Part shown: positions 1-8,563 of the stretch, piece after piece
How the letters are laid out: each line of letters begins with the position of its first letter
How positions within the stretch are numbered: position 1 is the stretch's first letter
NCBI RefSeq assembly: GCF_007859815.1
Contig: NZ_SJPH01000002.1
Coordinates: 295,824 to 359,823 of the forward strand
From: Botrimarina hoheduenensis
Lineage (GTDB): Bacteria > Planctomycetota > Planctomycetia > Pirellulales > Lacipirellulaceae
Direction: 5' to 3'
Length of the DNA: 64,000 nucleotides
Notes under the pieces: model-generated
The model's input: the letters and a program-made list of their open reading frames with translations, nothing else
Databases searched by the model: none
Told to the model about the DNA's origin: nothing
Program-made: the position numbers and the translations under genes

Positions 1-714
1 CACGACCGCCTCGAGCGCCTGCGTGCGAGCCTGTTGGGCATCGATCTGTTCTTGGCGCGTCCCTGCGATGAGCTCGTCCAGCGTCTTCTGGGCGACATCG
101 ACCCGCGCCTCAGCGGCACGAAACTCGAACAGCATCTCGTCATACTCTTCGCGACTGATCGCCCGTGAAGCGACCAGTTGCGCCCGTCGTTCGAGGTTGC
201 GCTGCGCTACGTCGCGCTGAGCGGCAAGGTTGCGCACCTCGGCCTCGGCCGCGGCGATCGTCTGGGTCCGCGGGCCGGCGATAAACTCGCGAAGGCGTGC
301 CGCCGACTCAACCAGCTCCGCCTGAGACTGGGCCCGCAGCGCTTCAAGCCGGCGTGTGTCGAGACGGCCCAGGATCTGTCCGGCCTCGACACGATCCCCT
401 TCGTCGGCCACAAGCTCCACGATCTTGCCGGCCGTTTCGAACGAGAGCGCGCTGCGCCGGGCCGCGACGAGCGTTCCCGTGTAGACACGCTTCCGCAGCA
501 GCGTATCGACTTCTTCCGCTGGCGCGACCTGCACCGGGAGCACGTTGGGCGGCGGTGTGGATTCAGCAGTGTTGGTCCTGAGCAGGAGCACCGCGCCCGC
601 AAAAGCCAGAACCGCCGGTGCACGGTTTATGCGCAACGTCAGAGTTTGACGAAGCGTCAGGCAGCGAGCAAAAAAATGCACGACGCGCGGTTGGCTCTCA
701 CGCAAACTGATCAT
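1..714 (-). CDS. HlyD-family efflux periplasmic adaptor (3' part beyond window)
   Basis: This is a membrane-fusion (adaptor) protein of an RND- or ABC-type efflux pump, acting between inner and outer membrane. The ATG at 714 overlaps the end of the TetR gene by 17 bp. The frame stays open to base 1, giving 238 residues and no stop, so the C-terminus is outside. An N-terminal hydrophobic segment (about residues 33-48) acts as signal or anchor. It is followed by a lipoyl/barrel-sandwich half around residues 78-115, with text such as GKIVELVADEGDRVEAGQIL, and then a long alpha-helical hairpin rich in E, A, Q and R. The family assignment is firm; the transported substrate is unknown. Overlap with the regulator indicates one operon, and pump subunits probably follow to the left. 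Confidence 0.85.
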   Translation of the reverse strand, partial: MISLRESQPRVVHFFARCLTLRQTLTLRINRAPAVLAFAGAVLLLRTNTAESTPPPNVLPVQVAPAEEVDTLLRKRVYTGTLVAARRSALSFETAGKIVELVADEGDRVEAGQILGRLDTRRLEALRAQSQAELVESAARLREFIAGPRTQTIAAAEAEVRNLAAQRDVAQRNLERRAQLVASRAISREEYDEMLFEFRAAEARVDVAQKTLDELIAGTRQEQIDAQQARTQALEAVV

Positions 715-1432
715 GGCGAAACAGCTCCTGCTTAATGCTGTTCATGTGTTGGTAGTAATCAAAATCCGCGGAGAGCGGACGCCAGCCGTAGCCGTCGAGT
801 ACGCGGTTCTGGTTGAAACGCAACGAGGCGATCGGATCTGCGATACCGATCTCAGCGAGCGTATGGCTGGTGTGAGCGATCGTCTGGGCACCCTGGTACA
901 GGGCCCACATGCCAAAGATGAGCTCCTCGGGAACATGTCCCGCGGGAAGCACCAGCGAACCGTCGGCAACGGCGTCGTGAACAATCGCGACGGTCGTCGC
1001 CATGCAATCGCGCTCGCAAGATTCCATCAGCTCGCGGCGATCAGGTGAGGTCTTCTCCCAGATGGACGAGACTCGCACGACTTGCTCGACCAAAAAGTGA
1101 TGAGCGAAATGCTCAACGAAGGCTTCCGCGGCGGCACCGACCGTTGCCATCCTCACGCGTGAGGGACCCTCGAAAGCGGCGGCCTTGCGAAACATCAGCA
1201 GGCGGGTCTCGAGCGCCTGCGTCGCGAGCGCGACGAGGATCTCCTCCTTGTTGCGGAAGTGCTGGTAGATCGTCCCCTTGGAGTACTCGATCTCCGCGGC
1301 GATGCGGTCCATGTTCAGCCCCAGGTAACCGGAGCAGAGCAGCTGCTGCCGGGCAACTTCCAAGATGCGGCCCTCGCGCTCGCGGATTTCGCGCTGCTTA
1401 CGGGAGTCGGCGGAGGAGAGAGTGGTACTCAT
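698..1432 (-). CDS. TetR/AcrR family transcriptional regulator
   Basis: A 244-residue repressor-type regulator. The N-terminal helix-turn-helix lies at about residues 22-66 and ends in the characteristic recognition helix text SKGTIYQHFRNKEEIL. The rest is the alpha-helical ligand-binding and dimerisation domain. The ATG at 1432 lies close behind a palindromic site (1447-1471). The downstream HlyD adaptor starts inside its last codons, so it very likely autoregulates an efflux operon. Family members normally repress until a toxic ligand binds; the ligand here cannot be told from sequence. Confidence 0.93.
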   Translation of the reverse strand: MSTTLSSADSRKQREIREREGRILEVARQQLLCSGYLGLNMDRIAAEIEYSKGTIYQHFRNKEEILVALATQALETRLLMFRKAAAFEGPSRVRMATVGAAAEAFVEHFAHHFLVEQVVRVSSIWEKTSPDRRELMESCERDCMATTVAIVHDAVADGSLVLPAGHVPEELIFGMWALYQGAQTIAHTSHTLAEIGIADPIASLRFNQNRVLDGYGWRPLSADFDYYQHMNSIKQELFRHDQFA

Positions 1433-1446
1433 GGTGGTGCTGTTAA

Positions 1447-1471
1447 CTATTCGTCAAAAGCTGACGATTAG
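1447..1471 (-). promoter_or_regulatory. Operator-like inverted repeat upstream of the tetR-hlyD operon
   Basis: CTATTCGTCA and TGACGATTAG form 10-bp arms (9 of 10 complementary) around a 5-bp spacer, 15 bp before the ATG at 1432. On the minus strand the site contains TTGACT and TTGACG hexamers, so it overlaps any promoter placed here. Size and position fit a TetR operator used for autorepression. Confidence 0.6.
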
Positions 1472-1478
1472 TCAATAG

Positions 1479-1787
1479 GTGGGCCAGAAAAAGGCCAGAA
1501 ACAGCCCCGGTGCGCAAGCACGACGGCCACCGGCCGCCTTGTGGCCGCACCTTTCGGCGGTAACGATTCAGCCGAGGGGCGTACCCAGCTGCTCGACTTT
1601 AAGAGGGGTGATGACTAAGCGTCGCGGCGAAGGGGGGGGAGCACGGCTAGCCGACTTGCTCTTCGGGGACTGTGATTAGCTGCTGAGGGTGAGCCGACCG
1701 ACGCGGATTCGGGAGACTCCTAAGCCGCCGAGGTTGGTCCACCCGACGCGACAACCGTTGCGGCGGGCCATCACAAGCATCTGCTAA
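1479..1787. other. Intergenic stretch without a recognisable gene
   Basis: About 310 bp between the TetR operator and the stop of the PEP-CTERM gene. A 66-codon open frame has no recognisable content and is not called. Bases 1721-1738 (gccgccgaggttggtcca) resemble 5908-5925 beyond the other side of the PEP-CTERM gene (see findings). No clear terminator was found. Confidence 0.5.
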
Positions 1788-4700
1788 CTAGTTACCGCTT
1801 GTTCCGCCCAGCCACACTGTTGGGTTCATCACGGGCCGGTAGCAACACCGTCGAAAGGCTGCGCAAGCGCCGATCAATAGCAGCAACGCCGCGCTCGGCT
1901 CTGGTACGGCGCTACTGGCGACTGTCAACGTATCGCCGAAGTTTACTCGCCAGGTTGCGTATTGGGCGGTGCCGATCGGGCCGCCGTCGATGTCGTTGAC
2001 CAACGCGCCCGCAGCGGCGCCTACGTTGTCACGCCAAACGGTGTAGTCGGCGGCGTCCACGCTGCCATCGTTGTTGTAGTCGCCCGGCAGCGCAGAGACC
2101 ACGTCCAGCGCAACGCTGCCAGGAGTGTAGGTCACTTGAAAGGTCATTCCGCCACCGAAAGTGGGGAGCATTTCCGACGCAAACGTTCCCTGCACGCTGG
2201 TGGCCGTGATGATCTCGTATGTGCTTCCCAGGGAAGGAACGAATCCGTTGATGAGTTTGATGTCAAGAAGCCCACCCAAGCTCGCCTCCCCGGCGCCGAG
2301 AATATGATTGAGATGGTCGAACTCACTGCCTTGTGTGTCGCCACCGATTTCGATCTCGAGGGCGCCGCCGTAGCTCACGCTGCCACGATTGACGCTCGCC
2401 GGGGAGAAACCGGGAGCATCGGTGCCGGTGATCGTTACGTTGTCCAGAGTTCCCACGCCTTTAACGTAACCCGTAAGTGTGATCGGCTCGACGAGGGAAT
2501 TGCCGACAATGTGGCCGTTATTTATTAGCGGAGTCGCTGGATCGTTGGTCGTTTCGACGGCGCCGTGGCCCGTGATGTTGCCCCCAAAGTCGAGCGTGAG
2601 ACCGTTCGCTGCCACAACCGCCCCCGCGTTGCCGCTGGCTCCGAGAATGGCATGAGCCGACGAATCAAACACGACGTCGTTAGCGTCGGCCAGTGTCAGT
2701 GTGTTGTCATGTGTTAGAAGCGTTCCGGCAATGAATACTCCGCCTACGGAAGTGGCATCGCCGAGCGTCAGATCTCCCGCCGCGATATCGATCGTCGAAT
2801 CGGTAGCCGCTTGAAAGCGACCAGCCGTGTTGAGCGTGCCGCTCTGATACGAGAGTCCTGCACCCGTGGCGACGGAAATACGACCAATTTGTAGCGTCCC
2901 TCCATTCACAGTAAGCGTGCCGCCCGATTGAACGATCGCATTTCCCCCGAAGTCGAGCGTACGGGTTGCATCGATGCTCGGAGCATTGAGAGAGAGGGTG
3001 CCAATCGCTAATCCCCCGGGTGAAACAATGAGCGTTTGTGATGGATCTCTGGCTATCAGACTACCGCTGATGAAGGAAAACGTCCCGCCGCCGTCCTCAA
3101 TCTTGCCCCCAACGTCGAGAATGCCACGCAACAATCTCAATTCGGACAACGACCAGATGCGCAAATTTTCGTCCACCGCTACACGACCTGAGTCCCTAAC
3201 GGTCAATACTGCAGAGCCAAGACCAAGAGAACTGGTACCGCCAAGGTTCAAATGATCACCTATCGTCCACTCTGAACCGACGCCCGTTACTGTAGCAAAG
3301 CTATTGCTTGAAAATCCGATTGCTAAGGAGACGTCGCCAGAATTGGATATCTTGCCGCCGTTGCTTATCGTTATGTTGGCATCACCTCCGAATGCGGGTC
3401 CGGTGTCAAGCGATCCGGAAATGTCCCAAGTTGATGCAACTCCACTGCCGTTGACGCCGGAAACAAAGACGCTACTGTTGCTGCCTGTTCCAGCGACCAT
3501 CGCGCCGTTACTCCTAACGTAACCGCCTCCAGAAATTGAGAGGGTCGCATTTCCAGCAACACCAACAGATAACAAGCCGGAATTGGTTAGACGCGATGGA
3601 TTACCGGCCGCATCGGCGCCGCTCACAGAGACTGCTCCTGTACCGTTAAGAGCGCTAGCAATTCTTGTCGAGCTGTTGGCGACAACAGCCCCTCCGCTAA
3701 TCTGCAAGGTCCCTTCCCCTCCATCTCCGATATTCATCACGCCCGTGTTGATCCATCGCGAAGGGTTGCCGGCCGCATCGACGCCGGCGACGTTGGCGAA
3801 TCCGATTCCCCTTTCTCCAAGAAGTGCGTTGCCAAGACTCGCTGCGTCTGTGGAAACCAATCCGCCGCCTTCAATCGTGAGAAGACCTTCTCCGCGACTC
3901 CCGATAGTCATGCTGCCATTGTTACTCCAAGTCGATGGTAATCCTGCCGAATCGACGCCAGAAACCGTAACGGATCCTTCCCCGGTAGAAATGATTCCGA
4001 GTGTGGCGGCTCCGCTATGCACATGCGCGCCCCCATCGACGAGGATCGTTCCCTTCCCGGACCAACCGATCAACATAGATGACAGATTCGCCCATGTTGA
4101 AGGGGCGCCGCCGGCACTCGTACCTGAAACCGTCACGAAGCCGTCGGCTGAGCCCACCTTTCCGACCTCCGCAACAATGTTGGAAAGGGTGGCGCCTCCC
4201 GACACCGTCAATCGAGCGGGGTAGGAGTCGCTGACGATAAGATCGTTGGGCAGATTGGCGGTGGCCCCTCCCGTAAGAACAAGGTGAGGCAGGCGAGTAC
4301 CGACGAGTTCTGGCTCGGGGCCATCAAAGGTGTAAACCCCACCAGAATTTGGAACGAGCACGCCCCCCGATACGGTCAACGTGCCATCTAGGAACGTAAG
4401 CGCGCCATCTGCTAAGTTGTTGAGCCCGGAGGAAAAATTTGCTGCTCCTCCATCGAGGGAAAACGTGCTGCCATTGGACAAAGTGACTGGGCCGGCGGCG
4501 TTAAAACTACCGTTGGTACCGTTAATGCGGAGCTCGCCCGATTTTTCAATCGTGGTCGCGCCGACTACGTTAAGCATTCCGCCGTTAGCAAGCTGAACGG
4601 TTCCGGCGGGCCCCGAGCTACTGTTGCCGATCAACAAACTTGAAGTCACATCGAGAACTGTATTGAGTCCATCAACGTTCACCGTCCCGCTGGCGGTGCT

Positions 4701-5429
4701 GCTGGTCCCCCCCGTGGCAACTTGCAACGTGGCCAAAGTGACATTCGCCCCACTCTCGACATTCAGACTCCCGCGGTTTGTCCCACTCGCGAAACTGGCA
4801 AGCTGCAAGACCGACGCGATCGTTCCGGTGGCGCCATTTCGGTAGGTCAAATCTCCGAAAGCATCCTGACCGATATTCACTATTCCCGAGCCGGTCTTGT
4901 TAAATTCCGATCCGACGCCATCGACAATGATCGTGCCAATGCCATTGGCGGAGTCGCCTAAGCGGAACGTATTGGTCGTCACACGCGCGCCTGTTTCAAT
5001 GTCAAACTCACCACCTCCATCGACCGTGAGTCGGTCGGCAACATTGAGAATTACATCTCCCCCCCCACCTGAATCGCTGAGGGTAAGGAGGCCGGCACTT
5101 ACGAGCAGGTCATCGGCTATATTGTAGAAGGCGAAGACAGCGCCGGTCGAGGCGAAGTTAATGTTCCCCGCCAGGATACTCAGATCGCTCACGGTGGTCG
5201 TGCTAGCGGAGCCAAGCGTCACGTCGAAAGAGCTTGCAAGATTGAATCGAGCGCTCTCGGAAACAGTGTTCGGCACGTTTGCGCCGGCCCAATTGCTTGC
5301 AAGGGTATACGAGTCGGTGAAACCACCGCCCGTCCAGTCGATCACCGTCTGCGCGAACGCAATCGGACCGACATTGAATAGTCCCATAGTCCAGAGGACA
5401 AACGACGCAGTGCGAATCAGCGTACGCAT
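1788..5429 (-). CDS. Giant secreted modular protein with dockerin-like repeat and PEP-CTERM anchor
   Basis: A 1213-residue exported surface protein. The ATG at 5429 is chosen because it begins a clear signal peptide (about residues 1-27, ending AFAQ) and follows GGGAG; the frame opens 62 codons earlier without one. The body is Gly/Ser/Thr-rich beta-repeat sequence. About five consecutive 55-58-residue modules (roughly 3240-4150) share the pattern STW..(S)G.M.IG..G.G.L.I..GG and end in VSGVD.AG.PS. Near the C-terminus lies a dockerin-type calcium motif pair (about residues 1116-1160: GDYNNDGSVDAADYTVWRD, then IGTAQYATWR). VPEPS at about 1175, a hydrophobic helix and an Arg/Cys cluster complete a PEP-CTERM sorting signal. 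Unusually, 15 further residues follow the basic cluster. A role in matrix or adhesion is inferred, not shown. It has no operon partners. Confidence 0.88.
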   Translation of the reverse strand: MRTLIRTASFVLWTMGLFNVGPIAFAQTVIDWTGGGFTDSYTLASNWAGANVPNTVSESARFNLASSFDVTLGSASTTTVSDLSILAGNINFASTGAVFAFYNIADDLLVSAGLLTLSDSGGGGDVILNVADRLTVDGGGEFDIETGARVTTNTFRLGDSANGIGTIIVDGVGSEFNKTGSGIVNIGQDAFGDLTYRNGATGTIASVLQLASFASGTNRGSLNVESGANVTLATLQVATGGTSSTASGTVNVDGLNTVLDVTSSLLIGNSSSGPAGTVQLANGGMLNVVGATTIEKSGELRINGTNGSFNAAGPVTLSNGSTFSLDGGAANFSSGLNNLADGALTFLDGTLTVSGGVLVPNSGGVYTFDGPEPELVGTRLPHLVLTGGATANLPNDLIVSDSYPARLTVSGGATLSNIVAEVGKVGSADGFVTVSGTSAGGAPSTWANLSSMLIGWSGKGTILVDGGAHVHSGAATLGIISTGEGSVTVSGVDSAGLPSTWSNNGSMTIGSRGEGLLTIEGGGLVSTDAASLGNALLGERGIGFANVAGVDAAGNPSRWINTGVMNIGDGGEGTLQISGGAVVANSSTRIASALNGTGAVSVSGADAAGNPSRLTNSGLLSVGVAGNATLSISGGGYVRSNGAMVAGTGSNSSVFVSGVNGSGVASTWDISGSLDTGPAFGGDANITISNGGKISNSGDVSLAIGFSSNSFATVTGVGSEWTIGDHLNLGGTSSLGLGSAVLTVRDSGRVAVDENLRIWSLSELRLLRGILDVGGKIEDGGGTFSFISGSLIARDPSQTLIVSPGGLAIGTLSLNAPSIDATRTLDFGGNAIVQSGGTLTVNGGTLQIGRISVATGAGLSYQSGTLNTAGRFQAATDSTIDIAAGDLTLGDATSVGGVFIAGTLLTHDNTLTLADANDVVFDSSAHAILGASGNAGAVVAANGLTLDFGGNITGHGAVETTNDPATPLINNGHIVGNSLVEPITLTGYVKGVGTLDNVTITGTDAPGFSPASVNRGSVSYGGALEIEIGGDTQGSEFDHLNHILGAGEASLGGLLDIKLINGFVPSLGSTYEIITATSVQGTFASEMLPTFGGGMTFQVTYTPGSVALDVVSALPGDYNNDGSVDAADYTVWRDNVGAAAGALVNDIDGGPIGTAQYATWRVNFGDTLTVASSAVPEPSAALLLLIGACAAFRRCCYRPVMNPTVWLGGTSGN

Positions 5430-6154
5430 AACAAGACTCCCATAGAAAGGAGCTGACGATACTTCCCGTCGCAAAGATGCCACTCGATATCGTGGAGCCC
5501 GGGTGACGCCAGGATGATCCAACTGGTCGTGCGCTGTCAATAACCGGCGCGTCCAAAATGTGCCAGGAAGTGTGCGTTTCGTATCGTGTTGGGACCGATT
5601 TGGCGTCGTCAGCACTCCTTGAGCTAGCTGTTGATTTGACAGCGCTTTATGCGATCTCAGGTCCGAACGAGCCTCGACTCACAATCGAAGTGATGCGTTT
5701 AGAAGAAGACAGAATGCTTCTCTTGATGCCAATGACGCGGCGTCTTTGGAGTCTTACAGGAGTAACTTACTATCTAATCAGTCCGACTTGTTTCCACTCG
5801 CTGCTCTTGGGGAACCCGCCGAGGATGCCTCAACCGCGGCGAGTTTCTGCATAGACTAACGCGCGTCGGTGCCCGTCACCTCGGCAGATTTCGACGTCGC
5901 CAAAGCCGCCGAAGCTGGACCAACCTCATCAGTTGCCCCCGCTGATTTTAGATTGACGACGAGGGCCACTCACAACTGCGTTTGGCTTTGCTGCGATAAG
6001 CGCAGTCAGACGGGAATAGCCCGTTGGCCGTCAACAGCCCGCTGGCCGACGGTGGTTGAGCGATTGCGAAGAGAGGAGGTCGCGCCGCCAAGCCTGCCGC
6101 CAGCTAGCGCTGGCAAGCGGCAGCAGCGGCCTGCGGTAAACCAATCGCTGCCGT
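5430..6154. other. Long intergenic region upstream of the PEP-CTERM gene
   Basis: About 725 bp. Two open frames of about 100 codons on the plus strand (5558-5854 and 5869-6171) have no family resemblance and are not called. On the minus strand a TTGACA hexamer (5535-5540) lies 106 bp before the PEP-CTERM start, but the -10 at the right distance is poor. Bases 5480-5495 contain a near-palindrome centred on CGATATCG. The right end holds the stem-loop at 6094-6123. Confidence 0.45.
6094..6123 (-). terminator. Stem-loop downstream of the small Lys/Ala-rich gene
   Basis: CTGCCGC (6094-6100) pairs with GCGGCAG (6117-6123), and CAGC pairs with GCTG around a TAGC loop, leaving a 4-nt bulge. It lies about 30 bp past the stop of the leftward gene ending at 6155. 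There is no U-tract, so it is only a possible terminator. Confidence 0.35.
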
Positions 6155-6466
6155 CTATGCCTCGTCGATGATCTCTTTGACCGGCTGCACGAAGTGCGGG
6201 GATTTGCCTTTGGCGGTCAGCTCTTCGGCCTTCTTGAGGGCCTCTTTGCGCTGGCTGTAGTCGTACAGGGCGACCCGCTTCAGGGATTGGTTGAAAACCC
6301 CCCAGAATGCCTTCAGGCGGACTTCCGCGGCGGCTTTCGCCCGCGACTTCCGTTTGGCGGCTTTTTTCTTGGCGACCTTTTTCTTGCCGCCTTCGGCTGC
6401 CTCGAGCTTCTCGGCAGCTTCGGCTTCGGCTCTTAGGTCCCTACGGCTGACGACTTTACGCGCCAT
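6155..6466 (-). CDS. Small Lys/Ala-rich conserved planctomycete protein
   Basis: 103 residues and highly basic in the first half (GGKKKVAKKKAAKRKSRAK). A more globular C-terminal half carries the text FWGVFNQSLKRVALYDYSQR and ends HFVQPVKEIIDEA. I recognise this layout from hypothetical proteins of other planctomycetes, but no function is established. The basic tail suggests contact with nucleic acid or ribosomes, which is inference only. Amino-acid composition and a neat ATG (6466) support a real gene. It is followed by a stem-loop and is not obviously in an operon. Confidence 0.75.
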   Translation of the reverse strand: MARKVVSRRDLRAEAEAAEKLEAAEGGKKKVAKKKAAKRKSRAKAAAEVRLKAFWGVFNQSLKRVALYDYSQRKEALKKAEELTAKGKSPHFVQPVKEIIDEA

Positions 6467-6563
6467 GACGACTCACTCGGTGGCAGACCGCCGGGCCTTG
6501 GTGCAGGCGTCGGCGTGGGATTTCAGGCAAACCGAGGAATATACCACCATCGTCCGCCGAGGC

Positions 6564-6923
6564 CTACGGGCTCGGCTGGGGCGATGTCCGCCGGATGGTT
6601 ACTCCAAGACGCTTGGCCTGGACCTCGAGCGCTGGCTGAAAATAGATAATTCCGCGGCGTCCGGGCTTGCTGCGCGCTTTGCTCCGCGACCAAAAGAAGA
6701 ACCCATCGACCAGTTTTCGGGGCAATTCGCCCCGTTCGACCGTATCGACCACCGCGTCGATAAAGGTGAACTCGCCGGGGCGCCGCACCTGGAGCCCCGT
6801 AACAAGCCGCTCGCCGAGCGAAAGCGGCTGCTGCGTGATCGACTTGGCCGGGGCAAGCGAACCCCCCGCCAAGACGCCCAGCAGCAAAACAAGCGTGATC
6901 GCGATCCGTGAAGAACGGTTCAT
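6564..6923 (-). CDS. Small exported hypothetical protein
   Basis: 119 residues. An N-terminal signal peptide (MNRSSRIAITLVLLLGVLAG...APA) is followed by a compact domain with text LGERLVTGLQVRRPGEFTFI, DAVVDTVERGELP and KLVDGFFFWSR. I recognise no Pfam family, though short secreted proteins with the pattern RRPGEF.FI..VV..V..G.LP occur in planctomycetes. The overlapping frame at 6523-6954 is a shadow. The ATG at 6923 gives the signal peptide directly. Function is unknown. Confidence 0.65.
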   Translation of the reverse strand: MNRSSRIAITLVLLLGVLAGGSLAPAKSITQQPLSLGERLVTGLQVRRPGEFTFIDAVVDTVERGELPRKLVDGFFFWSRSKARSKPGRRGIIYFQPALEVQAKRLGVTIRRTSPQPSP

Positions 6924-7568
6924 AACTGGGGATACCCGTATCCGTACGGCTCATAGGCCAATGGCGTCGGTAACTCGCGAAGCCGGAAGCTTGAGTTAGC
7001 AGGTTTTACGGCAGGAGGCCACGCCGATACCCAGGCCAGCCAGGCTCGGGATCCCCCGTATACTTCGCATTGGCGCGCCGATTGCAGCCCTCCGGACCGG
7101 GTTCTTGCCTGCCAGAATCGCAGCCAGGAGCCCTTTCGCGAGCTATGCTAAATCGGTACGCTCCGCGACCCGTCGGGCGAGGCTGGCGTGCCACCACGCT
7201 GGTGTCCGATACTTAGAGACAGCGAGAACAAAAGCGGCCACAGCAGCAACCAGCCGATGCGGTTCGCCCCCTAAAAAATCACCGCGGCCCGAACTTTCGA
7301 CCGCGGCAACCGATCAAGCTTCCGGCCCACATTCCGCCGGGGGAACCTGAAAATCCGATTGGCCCGAGCCGATCCATGGCTGCGCGCAGCGCTGTCCGGT
7401 TCGCGTCTGTCTTCGAGTGACTCCACTCGGTCGCAATCGGCCGGAAGTTTGAACCATGTCGAGCCGCGGCGGGCCCTCGGGCCTGTCGCGGCTCGTCTGG
7501 TTTTGGGGCCCCGCATCAAGCCGGTCGCCCCGGTGTTTCGCGGCCCTCGGGGCCGCTACGCTGGTGTG
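6924..7568. other. Intergenic region with three GC-rich stem-loops before the OleB-like gene
   Basis: About 645 bp with no convincing gene; the 63-codon minus frame at 7006-7197 looks random. Three hairpins stand in series: CGAGTG/CACTCG (7414-7419/7424-7429), GAGCCGCG/CGCGGCTC (7461-7468/7487-7494) with an inner GGCCC/GGGCC pair, and CGGCCC/GGGCCG (7541-7546/7550-7555) ending 13 bp before the ATG at 7569. A structured 5' leader is possible. Confidence 0.45.
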
Positions 7569-8558
7569 ATGAACAACAAAGGTGGCCCTGACTCCGCTGC
7601 TCTCACCGCCGCTAAAGCGTGGCGGGCTGAGTACCCGTTTGCGTCGCATTGGTTGCCGCTCTCCGAAGGCCGGTTGCACTACATCGATGAAGGGCCCCGA
7701 CCCGCGGAAGAGCTCCCGCCGGGAGCGGCCGATCGGCAGTCTGCCGATGGCCCAACCTTGCTGTTTGTTCACGGCAATCCAACCTGGTCGTTCCATTGGC
7801 GGCGGTTGATTGCGGGCCTCAGCGCCGAGCACCGCTGTATCGCAGTCGACCATTTGGGGTGTGGGCTCAGCGATAAGCCGCCGCGACCGTTTCGCTTGGC
7901 GGATCGGATCGATCACCTGCTCCGCTTGATCGATACGCTTGGCCTGCGACGTGTCACGCTCGTGGCGCAGGACTGGGGCGGGGCGATTGGCCTCGGGGCT
8001 ATGCTTGACCGACTCGACCAGCTCGAGCGGGTTGTGCTGTTCAACACGGGCGCTTTTCCCCCGTGGTTTGTTCCCCGCCGCATCGCGGTGTGCCGTACGC
8101 CCGTGCTGGGCCGATTGGGTCTGCAGGGGCTCAACCTCTTTTCGCGGGCAGCGGTGCGGATGACCCTCGCGCGGTCGGCACCGCTGTCGCGTCCCGTCGC
8201 TGAGGCTTATCTGGCACCGTACAACACTTGGGCGAATCGGCGGGCGGTCTACGAGTTTGTGGCCGACATCCCGCGGTCGGCTCGGCACCCCACCTGGAGC
8301 GTCCTGCAGCGGATTGAAGCGGGGCTCGCTTCGATCCGCCCTCGGCCCGTGAAACTGATCTGGGGAATGCGTGACTGGTGCTTCACGCCAGCCTGCTTGG
8401 ATCGTTTCTTGCAGCACTGGCCCGACGCGGAGGTGACACGCTTGGCAGAGGTCGGACACTGGGTTGTTGAAGACGCTCCCGAGGAAAGTCTGCGACTCAT
8501 GAAAGAGTTTCTGGCATCGACGGCCGCTACCCCGGCCCCCGCGACGATAGGGGCGTGA
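7569..8558 (+). CDS. Alpha/beta hydrolase, OleB / haloalkane dehalogenase-like
   Basis: 329 residues from the ATG at 7569. The frame is open 70 codons further upstream, but that part is low-complexity and crosses the hairpins. Visible active-site features are the oxyanion/halide motif HGNPTWSFHWR (H68 onward), the nucleophile Asp135 in AQDWGGAIGLG, and the catalytic His297 in VGHWVVEDAPEE. An Asp nucleophile places it in the haloalkane dehalogenase superfamily. VDHLGCGLSDKP, NLFSRAAVRM, YLAPYNTWANR and LIWGMRDWCFTP are closer to OleB, the beta-lactone decarboxylase of olefinic hydrocarbon synthesis, than to classical dehalogenases (from memory). No oleA, oleC or oleD lies in the window, so the substrate is open. 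The next gene starts at or within 5 bp of its stop. Confidence 0.88.
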   Translation: MNNKGGPDSAALTAAKAWRAEYPFASHWLPLSEGRLHYIDEGPRPAEELPPGAADRQSADGPTLLFVHGNPTWSFHWRRLIAGLSAEHRCIAVDHLGCGLSDKPPRPFRLADRIDHLLRLIDTLGLRRVTLVAQDWGGAIGLGAMLDRLDQLERVVLFNTGAFPPWFVPRRIAVCRTPVLGRLGLQGLNLFSRAAVRMTLARSAPLSRPVAEAYLAPYNTWANRRAVYEFVADIPRSARHPTWSVLQRIEAGLASIRPRPVKLIWGMRDWCFTPACLDRFLQHWPDAEVTRLAEVGHWVVEDAPEESLRLMKEFLASTAATPAPATIGA

Positions 8559-8563
8559 AGGCG

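Noticed and set aside
5869..6171. 100-codon plus-strand frame in the gap after the PEP-CTERM gene
   Set aside because: No signal, domain or Shine-Dalgarno, and it runs over the end of the opposite small gene.
7006..7197. 63-codon minus-strand frame
   Set aside because: Arg/Gly/Pro composition of random high-GC sequence and no neighbour or signal support.
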